Shown here: piece after piece, positions 41,671 through 50,143 of the stretch
How positions within the stretch are numbered: position 1 is the stretch's first letter
Layout: each line of letters starts with the position of its first letter
Source of the DNA: Tistrella mobilis KA081020-065
GTDB lineage: Bacteria; Pseudomonadota; Alphaproteobacteria; Tistrellales; Tistrellaceae
NCBI RefSeq assembly: GCF_000264455.2
Contig: NC_017956.1
Location: 3,206,001-3,270,000 of the forward strand
DNA length: 64,000 nucleotides
Direction: 5' to 3'
Notes under the pieces: generated by a model
What the model was told of the DNA's origin: nothing
The model's database searches: none
The model's input: only the letters and a program-made list of their open reading frames with translations
Translations under genes and position numbers: made by a program

Positions 41671-42702
41671 TCAGATCTTCAGCACGACCCGGCCTTCGAT
41701 TTTGCCGGCCCGCATGCGATCGAAGACGTCGTTGACGTCTTCCAGCCGCGCGGTCGAATAGGTCGCCGCCACCTTGCCCTCGCCGGCGAAGGTGAGGCAT
41801 TCGGCAAGATCGGCCCGGGTGCCGACGATCGATCCGCGGATGGTGCGACGGTTCAACACCATGTTGAAGATCGAGATCGGGAAGGTGCCGGGCGGCAGGC
41901 CGCAAAGCGCCATGATGCCGCGGCGGCGGAGCATGTCGGCGGCCTGGGCGAAGGCCTTCTCGGAAACCGCGGTGACCAGCACGCCATGGGCGCCGCCCTC
42001 GGTCTCGGTGATCATCTTCTGCACGACCTCGGGGTCGCGGGCATCCAGCGCCACATCGGCGCCCAACCGGCGGGCGAGGGCCAGCTTTTCATCCCCGATA
42101 TCGACCGCCGCCACATGCAGCCCCATCGCCTTGCCGTATTGCACGGCCAGATGACCGAGGCCGCCGACGCCCGAGACCACCAGCCACTGGCCGGGCCGGG
42201 CCTCGGTCTCCTTGATGCCCTTGTAGACGGTGACGCCGGCACAAAGGATCGGGGCCGCCGCCTCGAAGCCCAGCGCCTGGGGCAGGTGGCCGACATAGGC
42301 CGGGTCGGCAAGCACATAGTCGGCAAAACCGCCGTCGACGGAATAGCCGGTGTTCTGCTGATCGCCGCAGAGAGTTTCCCAGCCGGTAATGCAGTGCTCG
42401 CAATGGCCGCAGGCGGTGTGCAGCCAGGGCACGCCCACCCGGTCGCCCTCTTTCACCGACCGCACCCCGGCGCCCACGGCGGCGACATAACCCACGCCTT
42501 CATGGCCGGGGATGAAGGGCGGTTCCGGCTTCACCGGCCAGTCGCCCTCGGCCGCATGAAGATCGGTATGGCAGACACCCGAGGCCACGACCTTGATCAG
42601 GACCTGCCCGGGATCCGGGCGCGGCACGGGAACCTCGTCTATGACCAGCGGCTGGCCGAAAGCGCGCACCACGGCCGCCTTCATCGTGTTCGGCAGAGAC
42701 AT
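41671..42702 (-). CDS. adhP: Zinc-dependent alcohol dehydrogenase (AdhP/AdhA type)
   Basis: A 343-residue NAD-dependent alcohol dehydrogenase. The catalytic zinc ligands are in GVCHTDLHAAEGDW and PGHEGVGYV; the structural zinc site is ACGHCEHCITGWETLC (about 98-113); the coenzyme motif is VVSGVGGLGHLAVQYGKAMG near residue 175. It oxidises short primary alcohols or reduces aldehydes in the cytosol. ATG 42702 has GGAGG ten bases ahead. A sigma-54 promoter and paired palindromic enhancers lie upstream, and a sigma-54 activator gene is divergent, so induction by an alcohol, aldehyde or acetoin-like signal is likely. The acetaldehyde made by EutBC would be a suitable substrate. Confidence 0.93.
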   Translation of the reverse strand: MSLPNTMKAAVVRAFGQPLVIDEVPVPRPDPGQVLIKVVASGVCHTDLHAAEGDWPVKPEPPFIPGHEGVGYVAAVGAGVRSVKEGDRVGVPWLHTACGHCEHCITGWETLCGDQQNTGYSVDGGFADYVLADPAYVGHLPQALGFEAAAPILCAGVTVYKGIKETEARPGQWLVVSGVGGLGHLAVQYGKAMGLHVAAVDIGDEKLALARRLGADVALDARDPEVVQKMITETEGGAHGVLVTAVSEKAFAQAADMLRRRGIMALCGLPPGTFPISIFNMVLNRRTIRGSIVGTRADLAECLTFAGEGKVAATYSTARLEDVNDVFDRMRAGKIEGRVVLKI

Positions 42703-42911
42703 CTTCGCGTTTCCTCCATCGGTGAGACGTCCGGACGGTTTGTCCGCCCCCCTTCATGCGGACGCAGCCGGCGGGGGGTCTCGTTGTGGATGGTCTGGAA
42801 AGAGAGATGATCGCGCAGGTGGCGCAACACGATCAGCATAGCGCGTTCCGGGCGGAACCGCACGCCCGCTGCCCCGGGGCGTATCAGGATCCGGCCGTCC
42901 GGAGACGATGA

Positions 42912-42941
42912 CGGGGGCGGCGCACGGGAACACCGCCCCCG
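42912..42941 (-). promoter_or_regulatory. GC-rich hairpin in the adhP leader
   Basis: CGGGGGCGG (42912-42920) pairs perfectly with CCGCCCCCG (42933-42941) around a 12-base loop. It would form within the long 5' leader of adhP; no U tract follows on the minus strand, so it may be an mRNA-stabilising or attenuating structure. Confidence 0.4.
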
Positions 42942-43031
42942 CAAGTTAAGCACCGCATCCGCGAGGGATATGCTGACGCGGTGGGGGAAATGGCGGGTAG
43001 GGACGCCCGACACCATTCCGACGGATCTATT

Positions 43032-43047
43032 GGCAAAGGCCGTGCCA
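43032..43047 (-). promoter_or_regulatory. Sigma-54 (-24/-12) promoter reading towards adhP
   Basis: On the minus strand the sequence is TGGCACG-GCCT-TTGC, with GG and GC exactly ten bases apart, matching the sigma-54 consensus TGGCACG-N4-TTGC. Transcription would start near 43020 and run into adhP. Confidence 0.8.
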
Positions 43048-43122
43048 GTTGAGGTTTCCCCCCGGAAACCGCGAGACAGCGCCGGGTGGACGGCCCCGGC
43101 GACAGCGGCCGTTGTCGACCGC

Positions 43123-43160
43123 CTGTCGCAAGACGCGACAGTTGTGCGACAGATGTCGCA
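43123..43160. promoter_or_regulatory. Paired palindromic enhancer sites for the sigma-54 activator
   Basis: Two adjacent palindromes share the half-site TGTCGC: CTGTCGC-N5-GCGACAG (43123-43141) and TGCGACA-GA-TGTCGCA (43145-43160). A weaker CGACA...TGTCG pair lies at 43100-43117. They sit about 75-115 bases upstream of the -24 element, the usual place for an enhancer bound by a sigma-54 activator, here probably the AcoR-like protein encoded divergently. Confidence 0.7.
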
Positions 43161-43371
43161 AAAGGCCGCAATGTCACGCCGTCCCCGGGCCGCCATCCTG
43201 ATGCGCAAACCCTTGCATCCCTTGCATAACTGTCACCGCCGGGGCATTCTGGAGGGATAGTGTTGCGGCAAGGCAGGCGCCCGCCGCCGCAACCGGGACC
43301 GGGGTGACGGCGGCCACAGCCATAACCGACGGTCGATGAACATCAAGGGGCGCCGCGGGGAGAACGACCGG

Positions 43372-45333
43372 ATGTCCCAGCAGTCCGGGCTGCAGATGCA
43401 GACGATCACCGGCGTCCGCGGCCAGTTCCGCGATGCCGGCCACCTGCCTGACGGATCCGTGCCCGAGGTGATCGGCCGGTCCTGGCAACGCTGCGCCTCT
43501 CGCGGGCTGGCGATGAACCGGCCGGCGCGACAGGATCCGCTCGGCCTGGCGGCGCTGCGCCGCCAGCGGGAGCGCAATCACGACCTGCTGCGCCTTGCCA
43601 CCCCCGAACTCGACCTGCTCGCCCATGCCATGGCGGATGCGCGCGGCGTGGCGATCCTGACCGATTCCCGCGGCCTGATCCTGGATGCCCGCGGCGATGA
43701 CGGCTTCGCCGGCCGGGCCCGCCGGGTGTTCCTGCAGCCGGGCGCCTGCTGGTCGGAAGAACATGAAGGCACCAATGCGGTCGGCACGGCGCTGGCCGAA
43801 GGCGGCCTGGTGGAGGTCGACGGGGCGGAGCATTATCTGGACGAGAACCGCTTCCTGGTCTGCACCGCGATGCCGGTCTTCGATCCGTCCGGGCGGATCG
43901 CCGGACTGTTCGATCTGTCGGCCGATGCCCGCCGCCCGCAAACCCATGCCCGGACCCTGATCCGCCTGGCGGTCGTCAATCTGGAGCATCGCTGGGCGAT
44001 GCAGGCCGCAGAGGCCGACGGTGCCGATCTGCTGGTGCGGCTGCATTCCCACCCCTCCTGGCTCGGCACCCCGCATGAGGGGCTGCTGGCCTTCCGAGAC
44101 GGGCGGCTGACCGCGGCCAACCGCATCGCCCTCGGCCTGCTCGGCGTCGATGCCTCGACGATCGGCGAGACCGACTGGGAAGCCCTGTTCGACGGGGCGA
44201 TGACCGGCGAGGCCCGGCTTCTGCACACCCGTGCCGGCGGTGTGCCGATGCATCTGCGCGTCTCGCGCCCCGCCCCCGCGGCACCGCGCCGCCGCCCGAC
44301 GCCTGGCCCCGTCGCCGAGGCCCAGGCCGTGACCGTTCGCGGCGGCATGGTGTGGGACAGCGGCACCGATGCCCTGCTCGCCCGCGCCGTGCGGGCCGCA
44401 GATGCCGATATCCCGGTGCTGCTACAGGGGGAAACCGGTACCGGCAAAGAGGTCTTCGTGCGCGCGCTGCACCGCCGGTCCAGCCTGGCCGACCGGCCCC
44501 TGGTCGCCGTGAACTGCGCCGCCATTCCGGAAGGCCTGCTGGAAAGCGAGCTGTTCGGCTACGAGGATGGCGCCTTCACCGGCGCCCGGCGGCGTGGCTC
44601 CACCGGCCGCATCCGCCAGGCCGAGGGCGGTATCCTGTTTCTGGACGAAATCGGCGACATGCCGCTTGGCCTGCAGGCGCGGCTGCTGAGGGTGCTTCAG
44701 GATGGCGAGGTCCTGCCGCTGGGTGCCGGCAAGCCGGTCAAGGTCGATTTCCGGCTGGTCGCCGCCACCCATCAGGACCTGAAGACGGCCGTGGCCGAAG
44801 GGCGCTTCCGCAGCGACCTCTATTACCGCCTGAACCATCTGTCGGTGACGCTGACGCCGCTGCGCGACCGCCGGCCGCTGGACGGCATCGTCGACGCCGT
44901 CTTCGCCGCCACCGGGGCCGCCACACGCGCCATCCGCCTGTCGGACGAGGCCCGCCGCCGGCTGATCGGTCACGGCTGGCCCGGCAATCTGCGCGAGCTG
45001 GCCAACCTGCTGCGCACCCTGGTCGCGCTGGCGGATGACGGAGCGGTGATCGAGGCGGAAGACCTGCCGGAAGACATCAGGGCAGAGGCAAAACCCAACC
45101 CCGCTAACCCCACCAACCCCATGGCCGGGGCCGAGGCCCCGGCACAGCCGTCTCAGGCCTCTTTGGTCACGCCGGCGGTTTCGGCCTCGCCGGGCCCCGC
45201 CTCCCTCCGCGCCCTGACCGATGAGGCGGTCTTCCGCGCCCTGGCGGGGACCGGGGGCAATATCAGCGCAGCCGCCCGTGTGCTGGGCATTCACCGCGCC
45301 ACGCTTCACCGCCGGCTGAAGGCTTCGGGCTGA
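43372..45333 (+). CDS. AcoR-like sigma-54-dependent transcriptional activator
   Basis: A 653-residue bacterial enhancer-binding protein. The N-terminal half is a GAF-type sensor (about 60-220, with [24 protein letters not shown] and [18 protein letters not shown], typical of AcoR/DhaR), followed by a PAS-like piece. The AAA+ domain has Walker A GETGTGKE (353-360), the sigma-54-contacting GAFTGA loop (400-405), Walker [13 protein letters not shown] and arginine fingers in [10 protein letters not shown]-like context. A Fis-type HTH ends the protein ([23 protein letters not shown]). ATG 43372 has GGGGAGA upstream; ATG 43336 does not. It most likely activates the divergent adhP. Confidence 0.93.
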   Translation: MSQQSGLQMQTITGVRGQFRDAGHLPDGSVPEVIGRSWQRCASRGLAMNRPARQDPLGLAALRRQRERNHDLLRLATPELDLLAHAMADARGVAILTDSRGLILDARGDDGFAGRARRVFLQPGACWSEEHEGTNAVGTALAEGGLVEVDGAEHYLDENRFLVCTAMPVFDPSGRIAGLFDLSADARRPQTHARTLIRLAVVNLEHRWAMQAAEADGADLLVRLHSHPSWLGTPHEGLLAFRDGRLTAANRIALGLLGVDASTIGETDWEALFDGAMTGEARLLHTRAGGVPMHLRVSRPAPAAPRRRPTPGPVAEAQAVTVRGGMVWDSGTDALLARAVRAADADIPVLLQGETGTGKEVFVRALHRRSSLADRPLVAVNCAAIPEGLLESELFGYEDGAFTGARRRGSTGRIRQAEGGILFLDEIGDMPLGLQARLLRVLQDGEVLPLGAGKPVKVDFRLVAATHQDLKTAVAEGRFRSDLYYRLNHLSVTLTPLRDRRPLDGIVDAVFAATGAATRAIRLSDEARRRLIGHGWPGNLRELANLLRTLVALADDGAVIEAEDLPEDIRAEAKPNPANPTNPMAGAEAPAQPSQASLVTPAVSASPGPASLRALTDEAVFRALAGTGGNISAAARVLGIHRATLHRRLKASG

Positions 45334-45370
45334 GGAAGGCGGGGGCTGACGAAGGCCGGGTGGGCACCCG

Positions 45371-45410
45371 GCCCCGGTTATCGCAATGGCGCCCCGGTTA
45401 TCGCAATGGC
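45371..45410. repeat. Perfect 20-bp tandem duplication across the cbiO stop codon
   Basis: GCCCCGGTTATCGCAATGGC is present at 45371-45390 and 45391-45410. The second copy contains the cbiO stop codon (TAA, minus strand) and its last codons, the first lies just downstream. A recent slippage duplication is the simplest reading. Confidence 0.85.
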
Positions 45411-46222
45411 GGTAGTGCCGCCACCAGATCCTCCAGCCGCCGCGGCAGGGGCCCGGCCGGCAAAAGTCCGCGGGATGCCAGGGCAGAGGCCAGACGGTGC
45501 AGCATCGGCAGGCGCAGCCCCAGCCCCGACAGCAGCACCTCGTCTTCGAAAACCGTGTCGGGCGCCCCGTCCAGGACGATCCGGCCACGGCCGAAAACGG
45601 CGACACGGTCGGCCCAGCCATTGGCCAGATCCATGTCATGGGTGGCGATGACCACGGCGGTGCCGGTGTCCGCCACCGCATCCAGGCGCTGCATCAGTTC
45701 GTCCACCCCCGCCGGATCCAGGCCCGCCGTCGGCTCGTCGAGCAGCAGAATGCCGGGACGCATGGCGAGCAGCCCCGCGATCGCGACCCGCTTACGCTGG
45801 CCGAAGCTGAGCATATGGGTGGCCCGGTCGGCGAGGTGGGCGACGCCCATCATCGCCAGCGCCTCGGCCGTGCGCTCCCTGGCCTCGGCTGCCGTCAGCC
45901 CCAGATTGAGCGGGCCGAAGCTCACATCCTCGGCGACGGTCGCCGCAAAGAGCTGATCATCCGGGTCCTGAAACACCAGACCGACGCGGTGCCGCAGCCG
46001 GGTCAGCCCCTTGCGGTCGTGGGTGACCGGGGTGCCGTCCAGCACGACCTGCCCCTGATCGGTGCGGATCGCCCCGGCCAGCGCCAGCAGCAGGGTCGAT
46101 TTGCCGGCGCCATTGGCGCCCAGAATGGCCAGCCGGCCGCCGGCCGGGATCGCCAGATCAACATGGTCGAGCGCCGTGACGCCGCCCGGATAATGATGGA
46201 CCAGACCGCGGGCTTCGAGCAT
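45398..46222 (-). CDS. cbiO: Cobalt ECF transporter ATP-binding protein CbiO
   Basis: A 274-residue energy-coupling-factor ATPase. Walker A is GANGAGKSTL (about 36-45), the Q loop VFQDPDDQLF, the signature LSFGQRKRV (Phe instead of the usual Gly), Walker B ILLLDEPTAGLDP and the switch His in VIATHDMDLA. VAEDVSFGPLNLGL is characteristic of CbiO/EcfA. It powers cobalt uptake with CbiMNQ. Its ATG shares a base with the cbiQ stop (TGATG). Last gene of the riboswitch-controlled operon. A 20-bp tandem duplication covers its stop codon. Confidence 0.93.
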   Translation of the reverse strand: MLEARGLVHHYPGGVTALDHVDLAIPAGGRLAILGANGAGKSTLLLALAGAIRTDQGQVVLDGTPVTHDRKGLTRLRHRVGLVFQDPDDQLFAATVAEDVSFGPLNLGLTAAEARERTAEALAMMGVAHLADRATHMLSFGQRKRVAIAGLLAMRPGILLLDEPTAGLDPAGVDELMQRLDAVADTGTAVVIATHDMDLANGWADRVAVFGRGRIVLDGAPDTVFEDEVLLSGLGLRLPMLHRLASALASRGLLPAGPLPRRLEDLVAALPPLR

Positions 46223-46979
46223 CAGCCGATCCAGACCGCGCCGGCCGCAGCAAGCACCAGACCACCGGCAAGCAGGGCAAGCCGCGCCGGGGCCGCAACC
46301 GCCTCGGTGCCGGCAAAGCGCAGCCGGCCGTCATAGCCGCGCACCGCGAGCCCGGCATTCATCCGCTGCGCCCGATCCAGCACCCGGGGCAGAAGCCCGG
46401 CAAGCAGCCGCCCGCCCGAACGGATCTGCCGGCCCCAGCCGGCATGCCCCAGCCGGGCCGCCTGGGCACGCTGCCCGGTCTCCAGACAGTCCAGCACCAG
46501 CCAGACGATGCGGAACATCATCATCGCCAGATCCGAGATGTCGGGGGCAGCCCGCGACGCTGAACCATCTGCAGCAGCGAGGTGAGCGGCGTGGTCAGCG
46601 CAAGCCCGATCAGACAGACGACGCAGGTGATGCTTCTGAGGCCGGTGAAGGCGGCGGCAGACAGCATCTCGGGCCCGGCGATGCCCACAACCGGCCCCAC
46701 CACTTCTGGCCCGCCCGCCCAATGCAGCGTGATCATCTGCACCGCAGTACCGGCCAGGATGAAACCGGCCGGCACCACGGCCGCGGCGCGCAGATCCCGC
46801 GGCGCCACCCGTGCCGCCCCCAGCACCAGGCAGAGGACCAGCATCAGGATCACGATCTGGCCGATCCAGCCGGCCGCGATGAGCGAGACCAGCATCAGCC
46901 CGATGAAGATCAGGGCCTTTTCGGCAGCCGGTCGTCTGCGCCAGCGGTTGGTCTGCGCGGCACGATCGATGGCCCGCAT
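46222..46979 (-). pseudogene. cbiQ: Cobalt ECF transporter transmembrane protein CbiQ, interrupted by a one-base frameshift
   Basis: Read from ATG 46979 the protein ([13 protein letters not shown]...) shows CbiQ helices and runs to LTSLLQMVQRRGLPP, then drops out of frame and stops at 46521. The expected continuation DISDLAMMMFRIVWLVLDCLE...RAQRMNAGLAVRGYDGR is intact in the neighbouring frame down to the TGA at 46222. Adding one G in the GGGGG run (46543-46547) restores the CbiQ sequence RGLPPDISDLA. CbiQ couples CbiMN to the CbiO ATPase, so a true frameshift would disable cobalt uptake. Both flanking genes overlap it properly, and everything else is intact, so a sequencing error or phase-variable homopolymer is as likely as decay. 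Confidence 0.85.
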
Positions 46980-47308
46980 CAGGCGCGGGGTCCGTCGGCA
47001 CGTGCCGGCGCCGCCTCGTCCCCGGCCGGATCCGCCTCGCGGCGGCCACGGCGCAGGCCGAAATAATAGCCGAGCAGACCGGCGCCGATCGCTGCCTGAA
47101 GGGCGAAGAGCAGGCTTTCGATCTCGCCGCTCGGCGGCTCCCACAGCGGCTGGAACCAGGGCACGTAGTCCGGCGCGATCTCGCCGATCACCAGTTCCGC
47201 CTGACCGTCGGCCCCGGCGAATTCCACCGTGCCGGGCGGATGGATCAGCAGCGGCGCGATCGCCAGCATCACGACCAGGGCGAGCAGAACCAGATTGCGC
47301 TTCATCAT
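46979..47308 (-). CDS. cbiN: Cobalt transporter small subunit CbiN
   Basis: A 109-residue protein with two transmembrane helices (about 5-23, [17 protein letters not shown]; and about 72-92, [20 protein letters not shown]) bracketing a periplasmic loop containing [40 protein letters not shown], the standard CbiN signature. CbiN assists CbiM in loading Co2+. ATG 47308 overlaps the cbiM stop (ATGA) and its own stop overlaps the cbiQ start (TGATG), so the four genes are tightly coupled. The cytoplasmic tail is rich in Arg, Glu, Asp and Ala. Confidence 0.92.
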   Translation of the reverse strand: MMKRNLVLLALVVMLAIAPLLIHPPGTVEFAGADGQAELVIGEIAPDYVPWFQPLWEPPSGEIESLLFALQAAIGAGLLGYYFGLRRGRREADPAGDEAAPARADGPRA

Positions 47309-47979
47309 GACGCCACCCGCCCGCGGAACAGATCCAGCGCCTTCAGTTCCGAGCGGCTGTAGCGGCCGAGCATGTTGAACACCACCACGGTCAGCAGCCC
47401 CTCGCTGATCGCCAGCGGCACCTGGGTGAGGGCGAAAATGCCCAGGAACTTCGACGCCGCCCCGGCGATGCCGCCGGCCGGATCGGGGAAGGCGAGCGCC
47501 AGTTGCAGCGAGGTCACCACATAGGTCGCAAGATCGCCGAGCGTCGCCGCAAAGAAGATCGCGAGCGCGGCCCCGGCCCCCATGCGCGTCAGGCCGTGGA
47601 ACAACCCCCAGGCAACGAAGGGCCCGGCGATCGCCATGGAGAATACGTTGGCGCCAAGGGTGGTGAGCCCGCCATGGGCGAGCAGCAGGGCCTGAAACAG
47701 CAGCACGATGGTGCCGAGCACGGTGGTCACCGTGGGGCCGAACAGGGTGGCGGCCAGCCCCGTTCCGGTCGGATGGGAACAGCTGCCGGTCACCGAGGGC
47801 AGTTTCAGCGCCGAGAGCACGAAGACATAGGCGCCGGATGCCGCCAGCAGCAGCTTCACTTCCGGCGTTTCGCGGACCAGCCAGGTGATGCGGCGGGCAC
47901 CGTGAATGACGAAGGGTGCCGAGACCGCCGCCCAGAGGGCGGCATGGGTCGCCGGCAGATAACCTTCCATAATATGCAA
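47305..47979 (-). CDS. cbiM: Cobalt transporter substrate-binding membrane protein CbiM
   Basis: A 224-residue S-component with about seven helices. Starting at TTG 47979 it reads M-H-I-M-E-G-Y-L-P; the N-terminal Met-His, whose His2 binds the metal in CbiM/NikM, is present only with this start, and GGAGG lies eight bases ahead. An ATG three codons later would lose His2, and longer readings have no basis in the family. Conserved [20 protein letters not shown] (about 100-120) and [17 protein letters not shown] follow. It binds Co2+ for cobalamin synthesis. The ribosome site is enclosed in a hairpin controlled by the cobalamin riboswitch upstream. Confidence 0.93.
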   Translation of the reverse strand: MHIMEGYLPATHAALWAAVSAPFVIHGARRITWLVRETPEVKLLLAASGAYVFVLSALKLPSVTGSCSHPTGTGLAATLFGPTVTTVLGTIVLLFQALLLAHGGLTTLGANVFSMAIAGPFVAWGLFHGLTRMGAGAALAIFFAATLGDLATYVVTSLQLALAFPDPAGGIAGAASKFLGIFALTQVPLAISEGLLTVVVFNMLGRYSRSELKALDLFRGRVAS

Positions 47980-47987
47980 GGGCCGAT

Positions 47988-48027
47988 CCTCCGAAGGCGT
48001 TGGCCACGTGCGGCAAGGCCTTCGGAG
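47988..48027 (-). promoter_or_regulatory. Riboswitch expression platform: hairpin sequestering the cbiM Shine-Dalgarno
   Basis: On the minus strand CTCCGAAGGC (48027-48018) pairs perfectly with GCCTTCGGAG (47998-47989); the second arm contains most of the GGAGG (47992-47988) that serves TTG 47979. A second short hairpin (TCCGAAC...TTCGGA) lies between it and the aptamer and could be the alternative partner. This indicates control of translation initiation rather than transcription termination. Confidence 0.75.
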
Positions 48028-48097
48028 AAATCCCGGCAGGTTCCGGGGACCCCGCCCCCATCCGAACACCCCGTTCGGAGAGTGGCCCTGTCAGATG

Positions 48098-48306
48098 CGA
48101 AGGCAGGTTTCCTGGCTTGCGGGTCACCATCCGTCGCCGGCCTTCCCGGTTGCCCAGTGGCCTGACGGCCCGGAACCTCAGGTCCCGGGCGGGCGACGAA
48201 CTCTCCGCTTACAGTTGCGGGGGCAGCCATGGCTCCCGGACGCAGCGCCCGTGCCCATGTTCCCTTTTACACCGCCCTCCCCCGTCAGGAGCGAGAGGCG
48301 GACCTT
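48098..48306 (-). promoter_or_regulatory. Cobalamin riboswitch (aptamer) of the cbiMNQO operon
   Basis: All hallmark blocks of the B12 aptamer are present on the minus strand in order: AAGGTCCGCCTC at the 5' end (48305-48294), AAAGGGAACATGGG, the core GCCCCCGCAACTGTAAGCGG (48224-48205), GCCACTGGG with GGGAAGGCC (48161-48141), and the B12 box AAGCCAGGAAACCTGCC (48118-48102). Binding of adenosylcobalamin is expected to switch off cobalt uptake. Confidence 0.95.
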
Positions 48307-48521
48307 CATGGGGGGTGATTCTGATCTGTGGTTGTATCGGGTGTCAAGTCGTCGGCCCGCGGGTGGGGTCGGCACCGGACATCCCCGCCTCAAAAAAAAT
48401 CTCGGGCCGCACGGCGTCGCTGTCGAAATCGCCATGGCCCGGGGCTCATCATTCCGGACGGGGAAGAGCGGCCCGCGGGGTGCGGGCACGGCGTGCCGTC
48501 CGCAGATGAGGGATGCGAACG

Positions 48522-48896
48522 ATGCAGTACATGATGGTGATCTACGAAACCGCCGAAGCCCATGCGAAGCAGAAGGATCCGGCCCGGGCCGGGGCCTATT
48601 GGGGCGGCTGGGGCGCCTATGTCGAGGCAATCCGCGCCTCGGGCATCATGCTGGAAGGCCACGGGCTGCTGCCGCCCGAGACGGCGACGACGCTGCGGAT
48701 CACGGACGGGCGCCGCGAGGTGCAGGACGGCCCCTTTGCCGATACCAAGGAGCGGCTCGCCGGCTATTTCGTGATTGAGGTGCCGGATCTGGACACGGCC
48801 CTCGACTGGGCCGCCCGCTGCCCCGCGGCGGCCGAGGGCGCGGTGGAGCTGCGGCCGGTGATGCCGCCGGTGCAGGAACCCGGGGGCGCGGCGTGA
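48522..48896 (+). CDS. DGPF/YCII-family protein (partner of an ECF42 sigma factor)
   Basis: A 124-residue ferredoxin-like-fold protein. It begins MQYMMVIYET, as YCII/DGPF proteins do, and contains the eponymous DGPFADTKERLAGYFVIEV (about 68-86) and DLDTALDWAARCP. DGPF genes are the conserved partners and targets of ECF42 sigma factors; their biochemical role is unknown. The next gene, whose GTG overlaps this stop, is such a factor. ATG 48522 is preferred over ATG 48513 because it gives the family N-terminus and better spacing to GAGGG. A TGTCGA at 48421 could be the -35 element reported for ECF42 promoters (recalled, weak). Confidence 0.88.
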   Translation: MQYMMVIYETAEAHAKQKDPARAGAYWGGWGAYVEAIRASGIMLEGHGLLPPETATTLRITDGRREVQDGPFADTKERLAGYFVIEVPDLDTALDWAARCPAAAEGAVELRPVMPPVQEPGGAA

Positions 48897-50143
48897 CCGG
48901 CCCCGACGCGGCACACAGGGCGGTCGAGGCGGCGGCACGGCATTCCCGTGCCCGCCTCGTCGCCTTCCTGGCCGCACGGTTCCGCGACCTCGCCGCGGCA
49001 GAGGATGCCGTGGCCGATGCCTTTCGGATCGCGCTCGACCTCTGGCCCCGGCAGGGTGTGCCGCACGCGCCGGAGGCCTGGCTCACCACGGTCGCCCGCC
49101 GCCGGATCACCCATGCCCTGCGCCATGGGGCCGTGCGTCGGGCGGCCGAACCGGCCCTGACCCTGCTGGCGGGGGAGGCGGAGGATGCGGCGATGGCGGC
49201 GCGCCCCCTGCCCGACGACCGCCTGGCCCTGCTGTTCGTCTGCGCCCATCCCGCGATCGCCCCCGAGATGCGCGCGCCGTTGATGCTGCAGGCGGTGCTG
49301 GGGCTGGATGCAGCCCGGATCGGATCGGCCTTTCTGGTAGCGCCCGCCACCATGGGGCAGCGGCTGGTCAGGGCCAAGGCGCGGATCCGCAGCGCCGGCA
49401 TCGGCTTTCAGTTGCCCGAGCCGCAGGATCTGCCGGAACGGTTGAACCATGTGCTGGATGCCGTCTACGCCGCCTTCGGCACCGGCTGGGAGATGGTGGC
49501 CGGCGGCGATACCCGCGGCGCCGACCTGACCGGCGAGGCCCTGTGGCTGGGCCGGCTGCTGGTGGAGCTGATGCCGTCCGCGGCCGAGGCGCGCGGTCTT
49601 CTGGCCCTGATGGCCCATTGCGAGGCACGCCGCCCGGCAAGGCGCGACACCGCCGGGCGCTATGTCCCGATCGATCTTCAGGACACCACGCTCTGGCGGG
49701 CCGATCTGATCGCCGAGGCCGAAGCCCAGCTGACCGCGGCCGCAGCCCTGGGGCGCCCCGGCCGCTATCAGCTGGAAGCGGCGATCCAGTCCGCCCATAA
49801 CGCACGCGCCGACCCGGCCGGCCGGCCGCAACCCGGCCCCGACATCCGCCTGGCCCTCTATAAGGCCCTGATGGCGATCGCCCCATCCGCGGGGGCCGCC
49901 GTTGGCCATGCCGCCGCGCTCGCCGGAACGGCGGGCCCGATGCACGGCCTTCATGCCCTCGACGCCGTCGCCGGGCTTGAGACCTATCAGCCCGCCTGGG
50001 CGCTTCGGGCCCATCTGCTGGCGGCGTCGGGCGATGCCGCATCGGCGCGCGCCGCCTATGCCCGGGCGATCGGCCTTGCCGAGGATCCGGCCGTGCGCAG
50101 CTGGCTTGCGGCCGCGGCCGCCGGCCTCAATGACGGGGCGTGA
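48893..50143 (+). CDS. ECF42-type RNA polymerase sigma factor with C-terminal TPR-like extension
   Basis: A 416-residue sigma factor, about twice the usual ECF length. Region 2 covers about residues 10-75 (LVAFLAARFRDLAAAEDAVADAFRIALDLWPRQGVPHAPEAWLTTVARRRITHALR), region 4 about 105-165 (LALLFVCAHPAIAPEMRAPLMLQAVLGLDAARIGSAFLVAPATMGQRLVRAKARIR), and the remaining 250 residues are helical repeats (EARGLLALMAHCEARRPARRD; YQLEAAIQSAHNA; LYKALMAIAPSAGAAVGHAAAL) typical of ECF42 proteins, where the extension is required for activity. No anti-sigma gene is present. GTG 48893 overlaps the DGPF stop. Its 3' end overlaps the convergent cupin gene by 17 bases. Confidence 0.9.
   Translation: MTGPDAAHRAVEAAARHSRARLVAFLAARFRDLAAAEDAVADAFRIALDLWPRQGVPHAPEAWLTTVARRRITHALRHGAVRRAAEPALTLLAGEAEDAAMAARPLPDDRLALLFVCAHPAIAPEMRAPLMLQAVLGLDAARIGSAFLVAPATMGQRLVRAKARIRSAGIGFQLPEPQDLPERLNHVLDAVYAAFGTGWEMVAGGDTRGADLTGEALWLGRLLVELMPSAAEARGLLALMAHCEARRPARRDTAGRYVPIDLQDTTLWRADLIAEAEAQLTAAAALGRPGRYQLEAAIQSAHNARADPAGRPQPGPDIRLALYKALMAIAPSAGAAVGHAAALAGTAGPMHGLHALDAVAGLETYQPAWALRAHLLAASGDAASARAAYARAIGLAEDPAVRSWLAAAAAGLNDGA

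Larger units (their letters stand above)
42703..43371. other. Long regulatory gap between adhP and its activator gene
   Basis: This 669-base region holds no convincing gene. From left to right it contains a leader hairpin (42912-42941), a minus-strand sigma-54 promoter (43032-43047) and enhancer palindromes (43123-43160). The mapped promoter implies a leader of about 320 bases for the adhP message. Short overlapping readings here lack ribosome sites and family resemblance. Confidence 0.5.

Noticed and set aside
42681-43208. 175-codon minus-strand frame covering the sigma-54 promoter
   Set aside because: It contains the promoter and enhancer sites, lacks a ribosome site and shows no recognisable family. 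It is explained as non-coding regulatory DNA.
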